Source: Marinifilum_A sediminis
Lineage (GTDB): Bacteria; Bacteroidota; Bacteroidia; Bacteroidales; Marinifilaceae
Direction of reading: 5' to 3'
DNA length: 64,000 nucleotides
NCBI GenBank assembly: GCA_947496465.1
Contig: CANMCX010000009.1
Coordinates: 62,001 to 126,000 of the forward strand
Both the position numbers and the translations under genes were made by a program. Below, piece after piece: positions 47,189-55,213 of this stretch. How positions within the stretch are numbered: the stretch's first letter is position 1; each line of letters starts with the position of its first letter. The notes below the pieces were generated by a model. The model did no database searches. It was not told the DNA's origin and worked only from the letters and a program-made list of their open reading frames with translations.

Positions 47189-48265
47189 TTAATATTGAAG
47201 GATTTCTGTTTCATTACGAACAATCATACTACCATAATGGCTAAGTGCTCCTAAAACTTCCGCTCCCGGATATACCGTAACAGGTGCTATTTTCTCAACC
47301 CTGATCCGAATTTCTCTAACAAACTTTTCATCCTTAGCCATTCCTCCGGTTATAATTATTGCATCAACTTTTTCATTTCCAAAAACGGGATACATTCCTC
47401 CAATGGATCTTGCAACCTGATAAGCCATGGCTGAAAGCACATCTGCTGCCTTCTGATCACCAGCATCTCTCATTTTACAGACATCATATCCACTGTGGGT
47501 ATTAAAATAAGCATATAAGCCTCCTTCTCCTGTTTGCATCTTCATCATCTCTTCCTGAGAATACTTACCTGAAAAACACATTTGAATCATTTCGCCCATT
47601 GGCAAACTACCACTTCTTATTGGTGAAAATGGTCCATCTCCGTCATAAGCTTGATTGGAATCAACTACCTTCCCTTTCTGATGTGCACCAATACTAATAC
47701 CGCCACCCAAATGAGCTATAATCAAATTCAATTCTTCATACTTTTTATATATGCTTCTTGCATATTTTCTTGCGCTTGTTTTTTGATCCAAAGCATGAAA
47801 TATAGATTTCTTTCTGAACTCTGGGCGCCCGGTAATCCTAGCAATTTCTTCTAATTCATCTACTACAACCGGATCTGCTATATATGCCTCTGCACTTTCA
47901 ATTTGAGCGGCAATTTTATTTGCCAATAAGCCTCCAAGATTAACAACATCGTTTCCAAATTCGCAATCGGAAAGATCATTAACCATAGATTCATTTACTT
48001 TATAAACACCAGATTTGACAGGCTTAAGCAAACCACCACGACCAATTACAACCTTAATATCTTCAAGTCTGATATCATTAGATTTCAACTCCTCTAAAAT
48101 AATATTCGCCCGCCAATCATCTTGCTCACAAAAACATTTAAAACCTTCTAATTCTTCCGGTTTGTGATTAATTTTCTTCAAAAAAACGGTTGTATTCATC
48201 CGGTAAACAGCAATTCGGGTAAATTGCATGCGTGGATTCAAGGCTAGTATCAATTCTCTACTCAT
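47189..48265 (-). CDS. buk: Butyrate kinase
   Basis: A 358-residue ASKHA-fold acyl kinase. It converts butyryl phosphate (or a branched-chain acyl phosphate) and ADP to the acid and ATP. It has LALNPR at the start (phosphate-1 type loop), VIGRGGLLKPVKSGVYKVN, NLIIAHLGGGISIGAHQKGKVVDSNQ and GDGPFSPIRSGSLP. DAIIITGGMAKDEKFV provides the adenosine motif. These follow Buk rather than acetate kinase. No phosphate butyryltransferase (ptb) gene is in the window. It lies 51 bases after the acyl-CoA dehydrogenase gene and closes the cluster, so it could produce ATP from butyryl-CoA or isobutyryl-CoA derived acids. Confidence 0.9.
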   Translation of the reverse strand: MSRELILALNPRMQFTRIAVYRMNTTVFLKKINHKPEELEGFKCFCEQDDWRANIILEELKSNDIRLEDIKVVIGRGGLLKPVKSGVYKVNESMVNDLSDCEFGNDVVNLGGLLANKIAAQIESAEAYIADPVVVDELEEIARITGRPEFRKKSIFHALDQKTSARKYARSIYKKYEELNLIIAHLGGGISIGAHQKGKVVDSNQAYDGDGPFSPIRSGSLPMGEMIQMCFSGKYSQEEMMKMQTGEGGLYAYFNTHSGYDVCKMRDAGDQKAADVLSAMAYQVARSIGGMYPVFGNEKVDAIIITGGMAKDEKFVREIRIRVEKIAPVTVYPGAEVLGALSHYGSMIVRNETEILQY

Positions 48266-48315
48266 AGTGCAAGTATTTTGGGTTAAACTAATAGTTATTT
48301 CACTTTTATTTTAAT

Positions 48316-49464
48316 CTATTCATTCAGAAGATATCTTGATATCACCAAGCGTTGTATCTCCGAGGTTCCTTCGCCTATTTGTAACAATCGCTGATCTCTG
48401 TAAAAACGTTCCACCGGATATTCCTTCATCAAGCCATATCCTCCATGAATTTGTACAGCTTCATCAGCAACCTCTTTAGCTATTTCAGAGCAATACAATT
48501 TCGACATTGCAGCCTCTTTAGCAAATGGTTTCCCATTATCTTTCAACCAACAGGCTTTATACAATAGATTTCGTGCCAACTCTATCTTTGTAGCCATATC
48601 AGCCAACTTAAAAGATATGCTCTGAAATTTTGCTATCGGTTTTCCAAATTGTTTTCTTTCTTTAGAATACTGAAGAGCCATTTCATAAGCACCTTGCGCC
48701 AATCCTAGTCCCATGGCTGCTATAGATAGACGACCAGAATCTAAGGTTTTTAACATGATTTTAGATCCCATTCCCCTTTCTCCCAGCAAACTGTCTTTTG
48801 GAATGCAGCAAGTATCAAAAAACATTTCTGCAGTATCGGAAGCTCGCCACATTAATTTGCCGTGCATGGCTTTCGACGACCAACCTGGGGTTCCCTTTTC
48901 TACAATAAAAGTGGAAAATTCCTTTTCTTCTCCATTTATAGCTGTCACAGCCTGAACCGTAACGCCAGAACACATTTCACTTGATCCATTGGTTATAAAA
49001 ATTTTTGAACCATTGATCTCCCAGTTGCTACCCTTATCCTTAGCAAAGGTTTTTGATCCTCTTGAATCAGATCCTGCATCGGGTTCGGTTAAACCAAACG
49101 CCCACAATTGCTCTCCTGTGCATAAGCCAGGTAAATATTTCATTTTCTGTTCTTCGGTTCCGAACATATACAATGGACCAACTCCTAATGAATTGTGAGC
49201 GGCCAATGTAGCTGCATGTGATCCGTCAACCCTTGCCATTTCTTCAACAGCAATTATATAAGAAAGATAATCCGTAGCCTGTCCGCCATACTTTTCAGGA
49301 ATAAACATCCCAAACAAACCCATTTCACCCATCTTTCGAGTTAAGTCTATCGAGAATTCTTCTTTCTCATCGAGCTCGTGTGCCAATGGTTTAATCTCCC
49401 GTTCAGCAAAATCGCGAACAGCTTTTCTTATGATATCATGTTCTTCGTTTAAATCGAAATTCAT
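48316..49464 (-). CDS. Acyl-CoA dehydrogenase (short-chain type)
   Basis: A 382-residue flavoprotein that oxidises acyl-CoA to 2-enoyl-CoA and passes electrons to ETF. It has FGLTEPDAGSD (FAD/substrate motif), ITNGSSEMCSG, RLSIAAMGLGLAQGAYEMAL and EYPVERFYRDQRLLQIGEGTSE. The catalytic base is Glu365, the canonical short-chain position. At the alternative position used by isovaleryl-CoA dehydrogenases this protein has Gly244 (LDSGR instead of LDLER). So a butyryl-CoA or 2-methyl-branched substrate is more likely than isovaleryl-CoA, despite the leucine-type neighbours. etfAB at the other end of the cluster supply the electron acceptor. Confidence 0.9.
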   Translation of the reverse strand: MNFDLNEEHDIIRKAVRDFAEREIKPLAHELDEKEEFSIDLTRKMGEMGLFGMFIPEKYGGQATDYLSYIIAVEEMARVDGSHAATLAAHNSLGVGPLYMFGTEEQKMKYLPGLCTGEQLWAFGLTEPDAGSDSRGSKTFAKDKGSNWEINGSKIFITNGSSEMCSGVTVQAVTAINGEEKEFSTFIVEKGTPGWSSKAMHGKLMWRASDTAEMFFDTCCIPKDSLLGERGMGSKIMLKTLDSGRLSIAAMGLGLAQGAYEMALQYSKERKQFGKPIAKFQSISFKLADMATKIELARNLLYKACWLKDNGKPFAKEAAMSKLYCSEIAKEVADEAVQIHGGYGLMKEYPVERFYRDQRLLQIGEGTSEIQRLVISRYLLNE

Positions 49465-49583
49465 ATGATCTAATAATCTTTAGTCAAGAGCTATCAAATA
49501 TTGCTTTTCAATATTTAAATTCACTCACTTTTAAGTTAGCAATAATCCTGAACTATCCCAATCAAATCAGCTAGTTCAAGACA

Positions 49584-51401
49584 TTATTTTTGCGCCTCAG
49601 CTTCCATTTTTGATGAAAGTAATTTTTCAGGTATCATGATTTCCTGATTCAAAAGTGCGGATGCAAATGTTTTTCCCTGAGCATCAATCATTAAAGATTT
49701 GGTACCACCTCCATCCAAAGATTCTTCTAAAAGGAAGTTAAGTGCCAACAAATTATCTATTTCAAATCGGGTAACTTTACCTTTGGTTAATCCTCCAAAC
49801 ATATTCTTTACCTTTTTCGCGCTTAAATCATGCTTTAAATATTGATAAATCTCTTCAGATCTTGCCAAAACACCAACATTTACCGTATCACCCTTATCAC
49901 CAGAACGTGCCAAACAAATCTCTCGCAATGGAACTGTTATCAATCGATCATCCTCCCAGGCAGGATCAACAAAATCAGTATGTTCAGTAATGTCCATAAA
50001 GATCAATTCTTCTTCATTACCTAAAACAGAACCAATATCATGACTTTCAGTCACCACACCTTTCTCATTTAAAACATGAACTGCAGATACAATGCACTCC
50101 TTAGGAATTAATGTTGGCCAATAAGTAATTACCTGTTGCATTCTTGCTCTGCCTCCTATTACCGCAACTCCAGGAGGTCCGCTTAAAATTAAAGGTGCAA
50201 TACTCATCGAGAAATTCTTAAGTTTACTTACATCAGTATCATAAACCGATAAACGCAATAAAACCTCATTTGGATCGATATCCTCAGCCAAATGCTGATG
50301 ACAGGCGTTATACCCTACAAATTCGGTGTTCTTTTTCAGATATTGAGTATTCAAGCGCTCCCAAAAAATCGTTTCAAATTCCTGTGCTTTATTCAGAACA
50401 CGTCCGCCACTAATTACAATAGAACTGGTAGCTTTGTAACCATCCTCGAATGCCATAGACACTTTCAGATATGGCGTAGATGGATATCCTTTTGCACCAC
50501 TTACCAAAACCTTATTGGTATCCAGCTCCTCTAATTTTAAATGCGTAAAATCCGCAACCACGTCTGGACTAATGTACTGATCCGGATTTCCCATTTCGTA
50601 AACCAATTGTTCACAAATGGTATCAATGCTAATCAGCCCACCAGTATTCTCATGCTTGTAAACCGTGAATGCGCCAGATTGATCCATTTCAACTATCGGA
50701 TAACCCATATTGTCCCAGCGAGGCACTTTTTGCCAGTCGGTAAAATTACCACCTGTTGATTGCGCACCACATTCAATAATATGCCCCGCAACCAATCCTG
50801 CTGCCAGCTTATCCCAATCATTCAATTTCCATCCCAATTCATGAATCATTGGCGCCATTGTAACCGAAGTATCAGTAACACGACCAGCTAGAATTAAATC
50901 GGCACCACTTTCCAAAGCTTTCAGCAATGGCGGTACACCCAAATACACATTTGCGCTTTGAATATTATCGATAATGGTATCAAAATCCTCACCTGAATCC
51001 ATATTCTTAAAATTGGCTTGTCCAGGATAAAACTCACCTATCCGTTCTACGATATTATCACCATCGACCACGGCAATTTTAAGGGATACACCTTTCTTTT
51101 CCAACTCTGATAAAATCTTGCGAGCGCAACCAATAGGGTTAATTCCCCCTGCATTGGTAATCATGCGAACACCCTTAGATTTCATCAGATCTGCCACATC
51201 CACAATCTGATCGACAAAATCAGTTACATAGCCTAGAGACTCATTCTTCAATTGCTGTTTTCGAAGAATACTCATGGTAACTTCAGCTAAAAAATCGGAC
51301 GAGATGTAATCTATTTCTCCACCTTCCAACTGTCGGCGAAGTACTCCCAGGTCATCCCCCCAGAAACCTCCGGCATTTGCAATTCTGATTTTGGTCTTCA
51401 T
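49584..51401 (-). CDS. AtuA-family (DUF1446) protein
   Basis: A 605-residue cytosolic protein with the AtuA/DUF1446 fold. It starts IRIANAGGFWGDDLGVLRRQ and continues with GVRMITNAGGINPIGCAR and LILAGRVTDTSVTMAPM. A C-terminal AtuA-like alpha/beta domain (about 490-600, ITVPLREICLARSGDKGDTVNVG) follows. The family occurs with acyclic terpene and leucine degradation genes but has no established reaction. It takes the place where an HMG-CoA lyase (LiuE) would be expected in such clusters, and none is visible here. Function is therefore open. Confidence 0.82.
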   Translation of the reverse strand: MKTKIRIANAGGFWGDDLGVLRRQLEGGEIDYISSDFLAEVTMSILRKQQLKNESLGYVTDFVDQIVDVADLMKSKGVRMITNAGGINPIGCARKILSELEKKGVSLKIAVVDGDNIVERIGEFYPGQANFKNMDSGEDFDTIIDNIQSANVYLGVPPLLKALESGADLILAGRVTDTSVTMAPMIHELGWKLNDWDKLAAGLVAGHIIECGAQSTGGNFTDWQKVPRWDNMGYPIVEMDQSGAFTVYKHENTGGLISIDTICEQLVYEMGNPDQYISPDVVADFTHLKLEELDTNKVLVSGAKGYPSTPYLKVSMAFEDGYKATSSIVISGGRVLNKAQEFETIFWERLNTQYLKKNTEFVGYNACHQHLAEDIDPNEVLLRLSVYDTDVSKLKNFSMSIAPLILSGPPGVAVIGGRARMQQVITYWPTLIPKECIVSAVHVLNEKGVVTESHDIGSVLGNEEELIFMDITEHTDFVDPAWEDDRLITVPLREICLARSGDKGDTVNVGVLARSEEIYQYLKHDLSAKKVKNMFGGLTKGKVTRFEIDNLLALNFLLEESLDGGGTKSLMIDAQGKTFASALLNQEIMIPEKLLSSKMEAEAQK

Positions 51402-51440
51402 CTGTTGTGTTTTAATATTTAGTATTCCATCTATTTCTCT

Positions 51441-51605
51441 GTATTTTCCTCCTGCATGCTGCAGGAACCTTTATTGCAACCGTATTTTTCATGCTGCAGG
51501 CTACAGCAAACATTTTACACCCTGTATTTTCCTTCCTGCAGCTTACAGGAAGCTTTTTACATACTGTATTTTTCATCATGCAGGTTACGGCAAGAAAAAT
51601 ACAGT
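51441..51605. repeat. Four-copy 42-bp imperfect tandem repeat
   Basis: Units begin with GTATTTT at 51441, 51482, 51524 and 51566 (periods of 41, 42 and 42). Each contains a CTGCAGG/CCTGCAG-like palindromic core. In the last unit ACTGTATTTTTC (51563-51574) pairs perfectly with GAAAAATACAGT (51594-51605). The array fills the gap between the carboxylase alpha gene and the AtuA-like gene. There are no unique spacers, so it is not a CRISPR array. Confidence 0.75.
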
Positions 51606-51610
51606 ATCAA

Positions 51611-53593
51611 CTAATGATTCACATTTATCAGCTGAATCAACTCCATTTCATTCTTCACCTGTTCACCCTCTTCTACAAACACCTGCTCAATTTTCGCTTC
51701 GAAAGGAGCCAATATGTTGTTCTCCATTTTCATGGCTTCCACAATAATCAAAACATCACCTTTGGCAACCATTTGCCCTTCCTTTGCCTCAATTTTTACC
51801 ACCTTTCCCGGCATTGGGGAAATAATTCTTCCATCATTTTGTCCAATATTTGATCCTCCCTCGCTCGCCTTTGCCTGAATCTCTGACCATCGTTCCAATT
51901 CACGAACAATTCCACGACAACTTACAAAGCTCTTTCCTTCAGAATTTTTAGAACGATAAAAGCGATAGCGAGCTCCTTCATATTCGAAGGTCATATAAAC
52001 CTCGTTAAACTGAAGATTATCAATAAGGTATTCACTCTCATCTATTTTGATTCTGTAAGGATTCTCCTCTAGTATTTCTACGTCAACAGTACTTTCGTCA
52101 GTCACTCGCAATATCGTTCCATTCTGGCGCCAATAACCAATCTCTTCCCAAACCGAATTGGCTTCTTGCCTGTTCAATTCGAACAAAGCAAAGCTGATAT
52201 GAAACAAAAATGCCGGAACATCTTCCTTCTCTTTCAGCATGATATCATTCAGCTCTTCGGCATGTTGCTGACAAAAATGAGTGGAGATTTTATTCTGTTT
52301 GTAAAAATCTGTATTCAGAAGGGTATGTAAATACATGATATTGTTCTTGATACCATGTATCTGATAATCGTGCAAAGCCAAATGCAAGCGCTCTATTGCC
52401 AAATCACGATTCTCATCCCAAACCACTAATTTGGCTATCATAGGATCATAATCGGGATGGATGGTACAAGCTCCGGTTATTGCAGAATCCAATCTCAATC
52501 TTCCCTCAAATAATTTAGGGGGATTGTAAAAAGTAATCTCCCCAGGAGAAGGAATAAAATCCTTTTCGGGATCTTCGGCATAAATTCTTGCCTCAATGGC
52601 ATGTCCATTTATCAAGATGTTCTCTTGTTTCAATGGCAATGTTCTACCCGAAGAAACAAGCAACTGCTGCTCTACTAGATCAATTCCAGTAATCATTTCC
52701 GTTACCGGATGTTCTACCTGAATTCGGGTATTCATCTCCAAAAAAAAGAAATTCAAATCCTCATCCACCAAGAATTCAACCGTTCCTGCATTGCTGTAAT
52801 TCATTTCTTTTGCCAGAAGAACTGCTGTTTCACCCATTTTTGTCCTCAATTCGGGTGTTAATGTTGGTGATGGCGCTTCCTCAATCACTTTCTGAAACCT
52901 TCTCTGTATCGAGCACTCCCTCTCAAATAAGTGAATCACATTTCCATGCTGATCAGCCAATACCTGAACTTCTATATGACGAGGGTTTTCTATATATCTT
53001 TCTATCAGAACAGAGCCATCGCCAAAATAGCTGGCTGCCTCTCGAGAGGTAGATTCCAATGCTGCCTGCAATTCCTCTTTTTTGTGAACAATTCGCATTC
53101 CCTTACCACCACCACCTGCAGCAGCTTTTATCAGTATTGGGAATTGCATTTTATTACTCTCCTCTATCAGTTTAGCATGATCTCCAACCACACCTTCTAA
53201 AACAGGAACTCCAATTGATTTGGCGAATTCCCTTGCATTAATCTTATTCCCCATTAACTCAATTGCCTCGGGTTTGGGACCAATAAAATCTATTTTAGCA
53301 TTGCTACACAATTGGGAAAATCCGGCATTTTCAGCCAAAAATCCATAACCTGGATGAATGGCATCTGCTTTTGCCTTATTGGCAATCTCTACAATTTGTT
53401 GTGCATCGAGATAGGTTGTTTGCAAATCCGATCCTTTCAAAGGATATGCCTCATCCGCTTGAATCACATGCTGAGCATCTCTATCCAAATCGGAATAGAG
53501 CGCAATGGTATGAATGCCCAAATCTTTTGCTGTGCGCATAATTCGTAGGGCAATCTCACCTCGGTTTGCTACTAATATTCTTTTGTAATACAT
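51611..53593 (-). CDS. liuD: Methylcrotonyl-CoA carboxylase alpha (biotin carboxylase + BCCP)
   Basis: A 660-residue protein with a biotin carboxylase domain (about 1-450) and a C-terminal biotinyl domain. The start YKRILVANRGEIALRIMRTAK is typical. AAAGGGGKGMRIV is the ATP-grasp glycine-rich loop, ERDCSIQRR appears as ECSIQRRFQKVIEEAPSP, and EMNTRIQVEHPVTE is conserved. The biotin site EAMKMENN has Lys622. The matching carboxyltransferase is MCC beta-like at 55214-56821, so the substrate is 3-methylcrotonyl-CoA, an intermediate in leucine degradation. The order and the hydratase between the subunits follow Liu-type clusters. Confidence 0.88.
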   Translation of the reverse strand: MYYKRILVANRGEIALRIMRTAKDLGIHTIALYSDLDRDAQHVIQADEAYPLKGSDLQTTYLDAQQIVEIANKAKADAIHPGYGFLAENAGFSQLCSNAKIDFIGPKPEAIELMGNKINAREFAKSIGVPVLEGVVGDHAKLIEESNKMQFPILIKAAAGGGGKGMRIVHKKEELQAALESTSREAASYFGDGSVLIERYIENPRHIEVQVLADQHGNVIHLFERECSIQRRFQKVIEEAPSPTLTPELRTKMGETAVLLAKEMNYSNAGTVEFLVDEDLNFFFLEMNTRIQVEHPVTEMITGIDLVEQQLLVSSGRTLPLKQENILINGHAIEARIYAEDPEKDFIPSPGEITFYNPPKLFEGRLRLDSAITGACTIHPDYDPMIAKLVVWDENRDLAIERLHLALHDYQIHGIKNNIMYLHTLLNTDFYKQNKISTHFCQQHAEELNDIMLKEKEDVPAFLFHISFALFELNRQEANSVWEEIGYWRQNGTILRVTDESTVDVEILEENPYRIKIDESEYLIDNLQFNEVYMTFEYEGARYRFYRSKNSEGKSFVSCRGIVRELERWSEIQAKASEGGSNIGQNDGRIISPMPGKVVKIEAKEGQMVAKGDVLIIVEAMKMENNILAPFEAKIEQVFVEEGEQVKNEMELIQLINVNH

Positions 53594-53607
53594 ATTTTAT
53601 TTATGTG

Positions 53608-53635
53608 GTACAAACGCACGGCAGTGCGTCTCTAC
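53608..53635. repeat. 28-nt intergenic palindrome, copy 1
   Basis: Starts GTACAAACGCAC and ends GTGCGTCTCTAC. It is exactly 28 nt, between the carboxylase alpha and hydratase genes. The left arm is partly degenerate. It matches two other 28-nt palindromes at 56839 and 61047 in length and in its GTA/TAC ends. Confidence 0.7.
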
Positions 53636-53640
53636 AAATA

Positions 53641-54441
53641 TTAATTATCCAATATCCAATTTGGTTTGCGTTTTTCAAGGAATGAACTCATGCCTTCCTG
53701 TCCCTCATCCGATTGACGCAAATCAGCAATCATTTTAGCAGTATTTTCCATCGCCTCTTCATGTGTCCATTCATTCTCCACATCATAAATCAGACGTTTA
53801 CAGGTTGATACCGCAACAGGACCACTAGTCTTTAATTTCGAGATTAAATCAGTCAGTTTGGCTTTCAATTTCTTATCTCCATGCGACCAATTTGCCAAGC
53901 CAGCTTCCTGTGCTTCCTTTCCATTAAAGCGCATTCCAGTCAGCATTAACTCTTTCGATTTGTATTCACCTACACGTTTCATCACGTAAGGAGAAATACA
54001 GGCAGGAACAATTCCTATTTTTACTTCACTTAGCGAAAAAACGGTATTCTTATGAGCCAATACAAAATCACAGGCAGCCAACAATCCATTTGCACCGCCA
54101 ATAGCAGCTCCATGCACCACAGCTATGGTTGGAAATTTGCATGAATACACCGCATTAAAACACATCGATAGCTTATAACTCTCCAAATAGTTTTCCTGAT
54201 AAGAGTATTCTGCAACCCCTTTCATCCAGTTCAAATCTGCCCCAGCACAAAAGGATTTACCTTTACCTTGCAAAATCACAACACGTAAATTGTCATAATC
54301 CTGTTTTTCAATTTCCTCGAAGCAATCAATGATCTCTGCAATCATGGTTTCATTGAATGCATTGTGAATATCAGGACGATTTAATGTAATCGTACCTATT
54401 TTATTATCGATGTTGAAATCTATTGTATTGTATGTTTTCAT
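53641..54441 (-). CDS. liuC: Methylglutaconyl-CoA hydratase
   Basis: A 266-residue crotonase-superfamily enzyme; the ATG at 54441 (MKTYNTIDF) is used rather than one 18 bases upstream. LNRPDIHNAFNETMI, FCAGADLNWMKG (GADLNWM is a hallmark of methylglutaconyl-CoA hydratases), VHGAAIGGANGLLAACDF and SDEGQEGMSSFLEKRKPNW are diagnostic. It hydrates 3-methylglutaconyl-CoA to HMG-CoA, after carboxylation of methylcrotonyl-CoA. It lies between the two carboxylase subunits, with a transposase inserted upstream. Confidence 0.9.
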   Translation of the reverse strand: MKTYNTIDFNIDNKIGTITLNRPDIHNAFNETMIAEIIDCFEEIEKQDYDNLRVVILQGKGKSFCAGADLNWMKGVAEYSYQENYLESYKLSMCFNAVYSCKFPTIAVVHGAAIGGANGLLAACDFVLAHKNTVFSLSEVKIGIVPACISPYVMKRVGEYKSKELMLTGMRFNGKEAQEAGLANWSHGDKKLKAKLTDLISKLKTSGPVAVSTCKRLIYDVENEWTHEEAMENTAKMIADLRQSDEGQEGMSSFLEKRKPNWILDN

Positions 54442-54454
54442 TTTATTATAATTT

Positions 54455-54558
54455 CGCACCTATGGTGCTTTTATCCAAATTTTGTTTCTTTTCTACCATA
54501 ATGACGTGCTGATGGCACTCAATTAAATTCCCTTTAGCTCTTTAGGACGATATTATTC
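54455..54558. repeat. REP-like repeat unit, copy A, beside tnpA
   Basis: A unit of about 104 nt. GCACC-TAT-GGTGC (54456-54468) is followed by CTACCATAAT at 54493-54502, then GTGC-TGATG-GCAC (54506-54518) and GGACGATATTATTC at the end (54545-54558). It has the same order and spacing as copy B at 55042-55140. It overlaps the end of the transposase gene. Confidence 0.75.
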
Positions 54559-55017
54559 ATCAATAAAATCAAATACATATTCATCTTGAAATTTAATTTC
54601 AAACTTCTCTAATAAATCCAGGTACTCTTCTTTAAATGATCTCATTTTATGATGTTCTTCTTGTGTCATTATATATTGAATGACATTATTCCTTTGAGAT
54701 TTGGAATATGAAAATGCTCCATATCCTTCTTGCCAGAGAAACTTTCCTAAAACAAATTTGTTTTGATTCATCCATTTAGATGAATTGGATTTTACTATTC
54801 TCATAACATCAGATAAAGCCATAGTAGGATTCAATTCAAAAAAAATATGGATATGATCAGAATAACCATTAACAGCCAAAGGAAACTGTTTAATATTCTT
54901 CAAAATACCATGAATATATTTAAACAACTCTTCTCGAACATTTTGCGTTAAAATATTTTCTCGCCCTTTGACCGAGAAAATCGCATGTATGTTTATTTGA
55001 GAATATGTGTTTGCCAT
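54553..55017 (-). CDS. REP-associated tyrosine transposase (IS200/TnpA-like)
   Basis: A 154-residue Y1-type transposase of the RAYT/IS200 group; the start MANTYSQINIHAIF at 55017 fits the family better than 55035. The HUH pair His55 and His57 (YSDHIHIFFEL) and the tyrosine in VIQYIMTQEEHH (Tyr115) are the catalytic residues. GYGAFSYSKSQRN is a RAYT hallmark. It is flanked by two direct copies of a 100-nt repeat with 13-nt palindromes, as expected for a protein that acts on REP sequences. It sits between liuC and liuB without disrupting either. Confidence 0.88.
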   Translation of the reverse strand: MANTYSQINIHAIFSVKGRENILTQNVREELFKYIHGILKNIKQFPLAVNGYSDHIHIFFELNPTMALSDVMRIVKSNSSKWMNQNKFVLGKFLWQEGYGAFSYSKSQRNNVIQYIMTQEEHHKMRSFKEEYLDLLEKFEIKFQDEYVFDFIDE

Positions 55018-55041
55018 ATTAATTCTGATTTTCAATTATGT

Positions 55042-55140
55042 CGCACCTACGGTGCTTTTTCTAAAACCTCATCTTTATCTACCATAATAGCGTGTCTACG
55101 ACACTTTAATATTTAGCCTATTAGGGCGATATTATGGTAG
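55042..55140. repeat. REP-like repeat unit, copy B, beside tnpA
   Basis: A unit of about 99 nt: GCACC-TAC-GGTGC (55043-55055), CTACCATAATA (55079-55089), GTGTC-TAC-GACAC (55092-55104) and TATTATGGTAG (55130-55140), the last being the exact complement of CTACCATAATA. Together these form a cruciform of nested stems. A third partial unit, GTCCC-ATA-GGGAC with GGACGATATTATTC, follows at 55165-55187. Confidence 0.78.
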
Positions 55141-55164
55141 CAGTCAATTGTGAAAATTTCATTA

Positions 55165-55187
55165 GTCCCATAGGGACGATATTATTC
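55165..55187. repeat. Partial REP-like unit with 13-nt palindrome
   Basis: GTCCC-ATA-GGGAC at 55165-55177 overlaps GGACGATATTATTC at 55174-55187, which is identical to 54545-54558. It is an extra half-unit on the liuB side of the tnpA element. Confidence 0.65.
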
Positions 55188-55213
55188 TTTTCTCCTATTC
55201 AATTATTTTAAAA

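Noticed and set aside
48316..49464. Naming the acyl-CoA dehydrogenase isovaleryl-CoA dehydrogenase (liuA)
   Set aside because: The catalytic Glu is at the short-chain position and the isovaleryl-type position is Gly244.
51441..51605. CRISPR array
   Set aside because: The 42-bp units abut each other with no unique spacers and no cas genes are near.
51391..51747. Plus-strand open frame with a repeated 14-residue peptide
   Set aside because: It is produced by the 42-bp tandem repeat and then runs antisense through the carboxylase alpha gene; no start context or family match.
54442..55213. Composite transposon or operon disruption
   Set aside because: The transposase is a single Y1 gene with REP-like units, no IS-type terminal inverted repeats or cargo are seen, and both flanking genes are intact.
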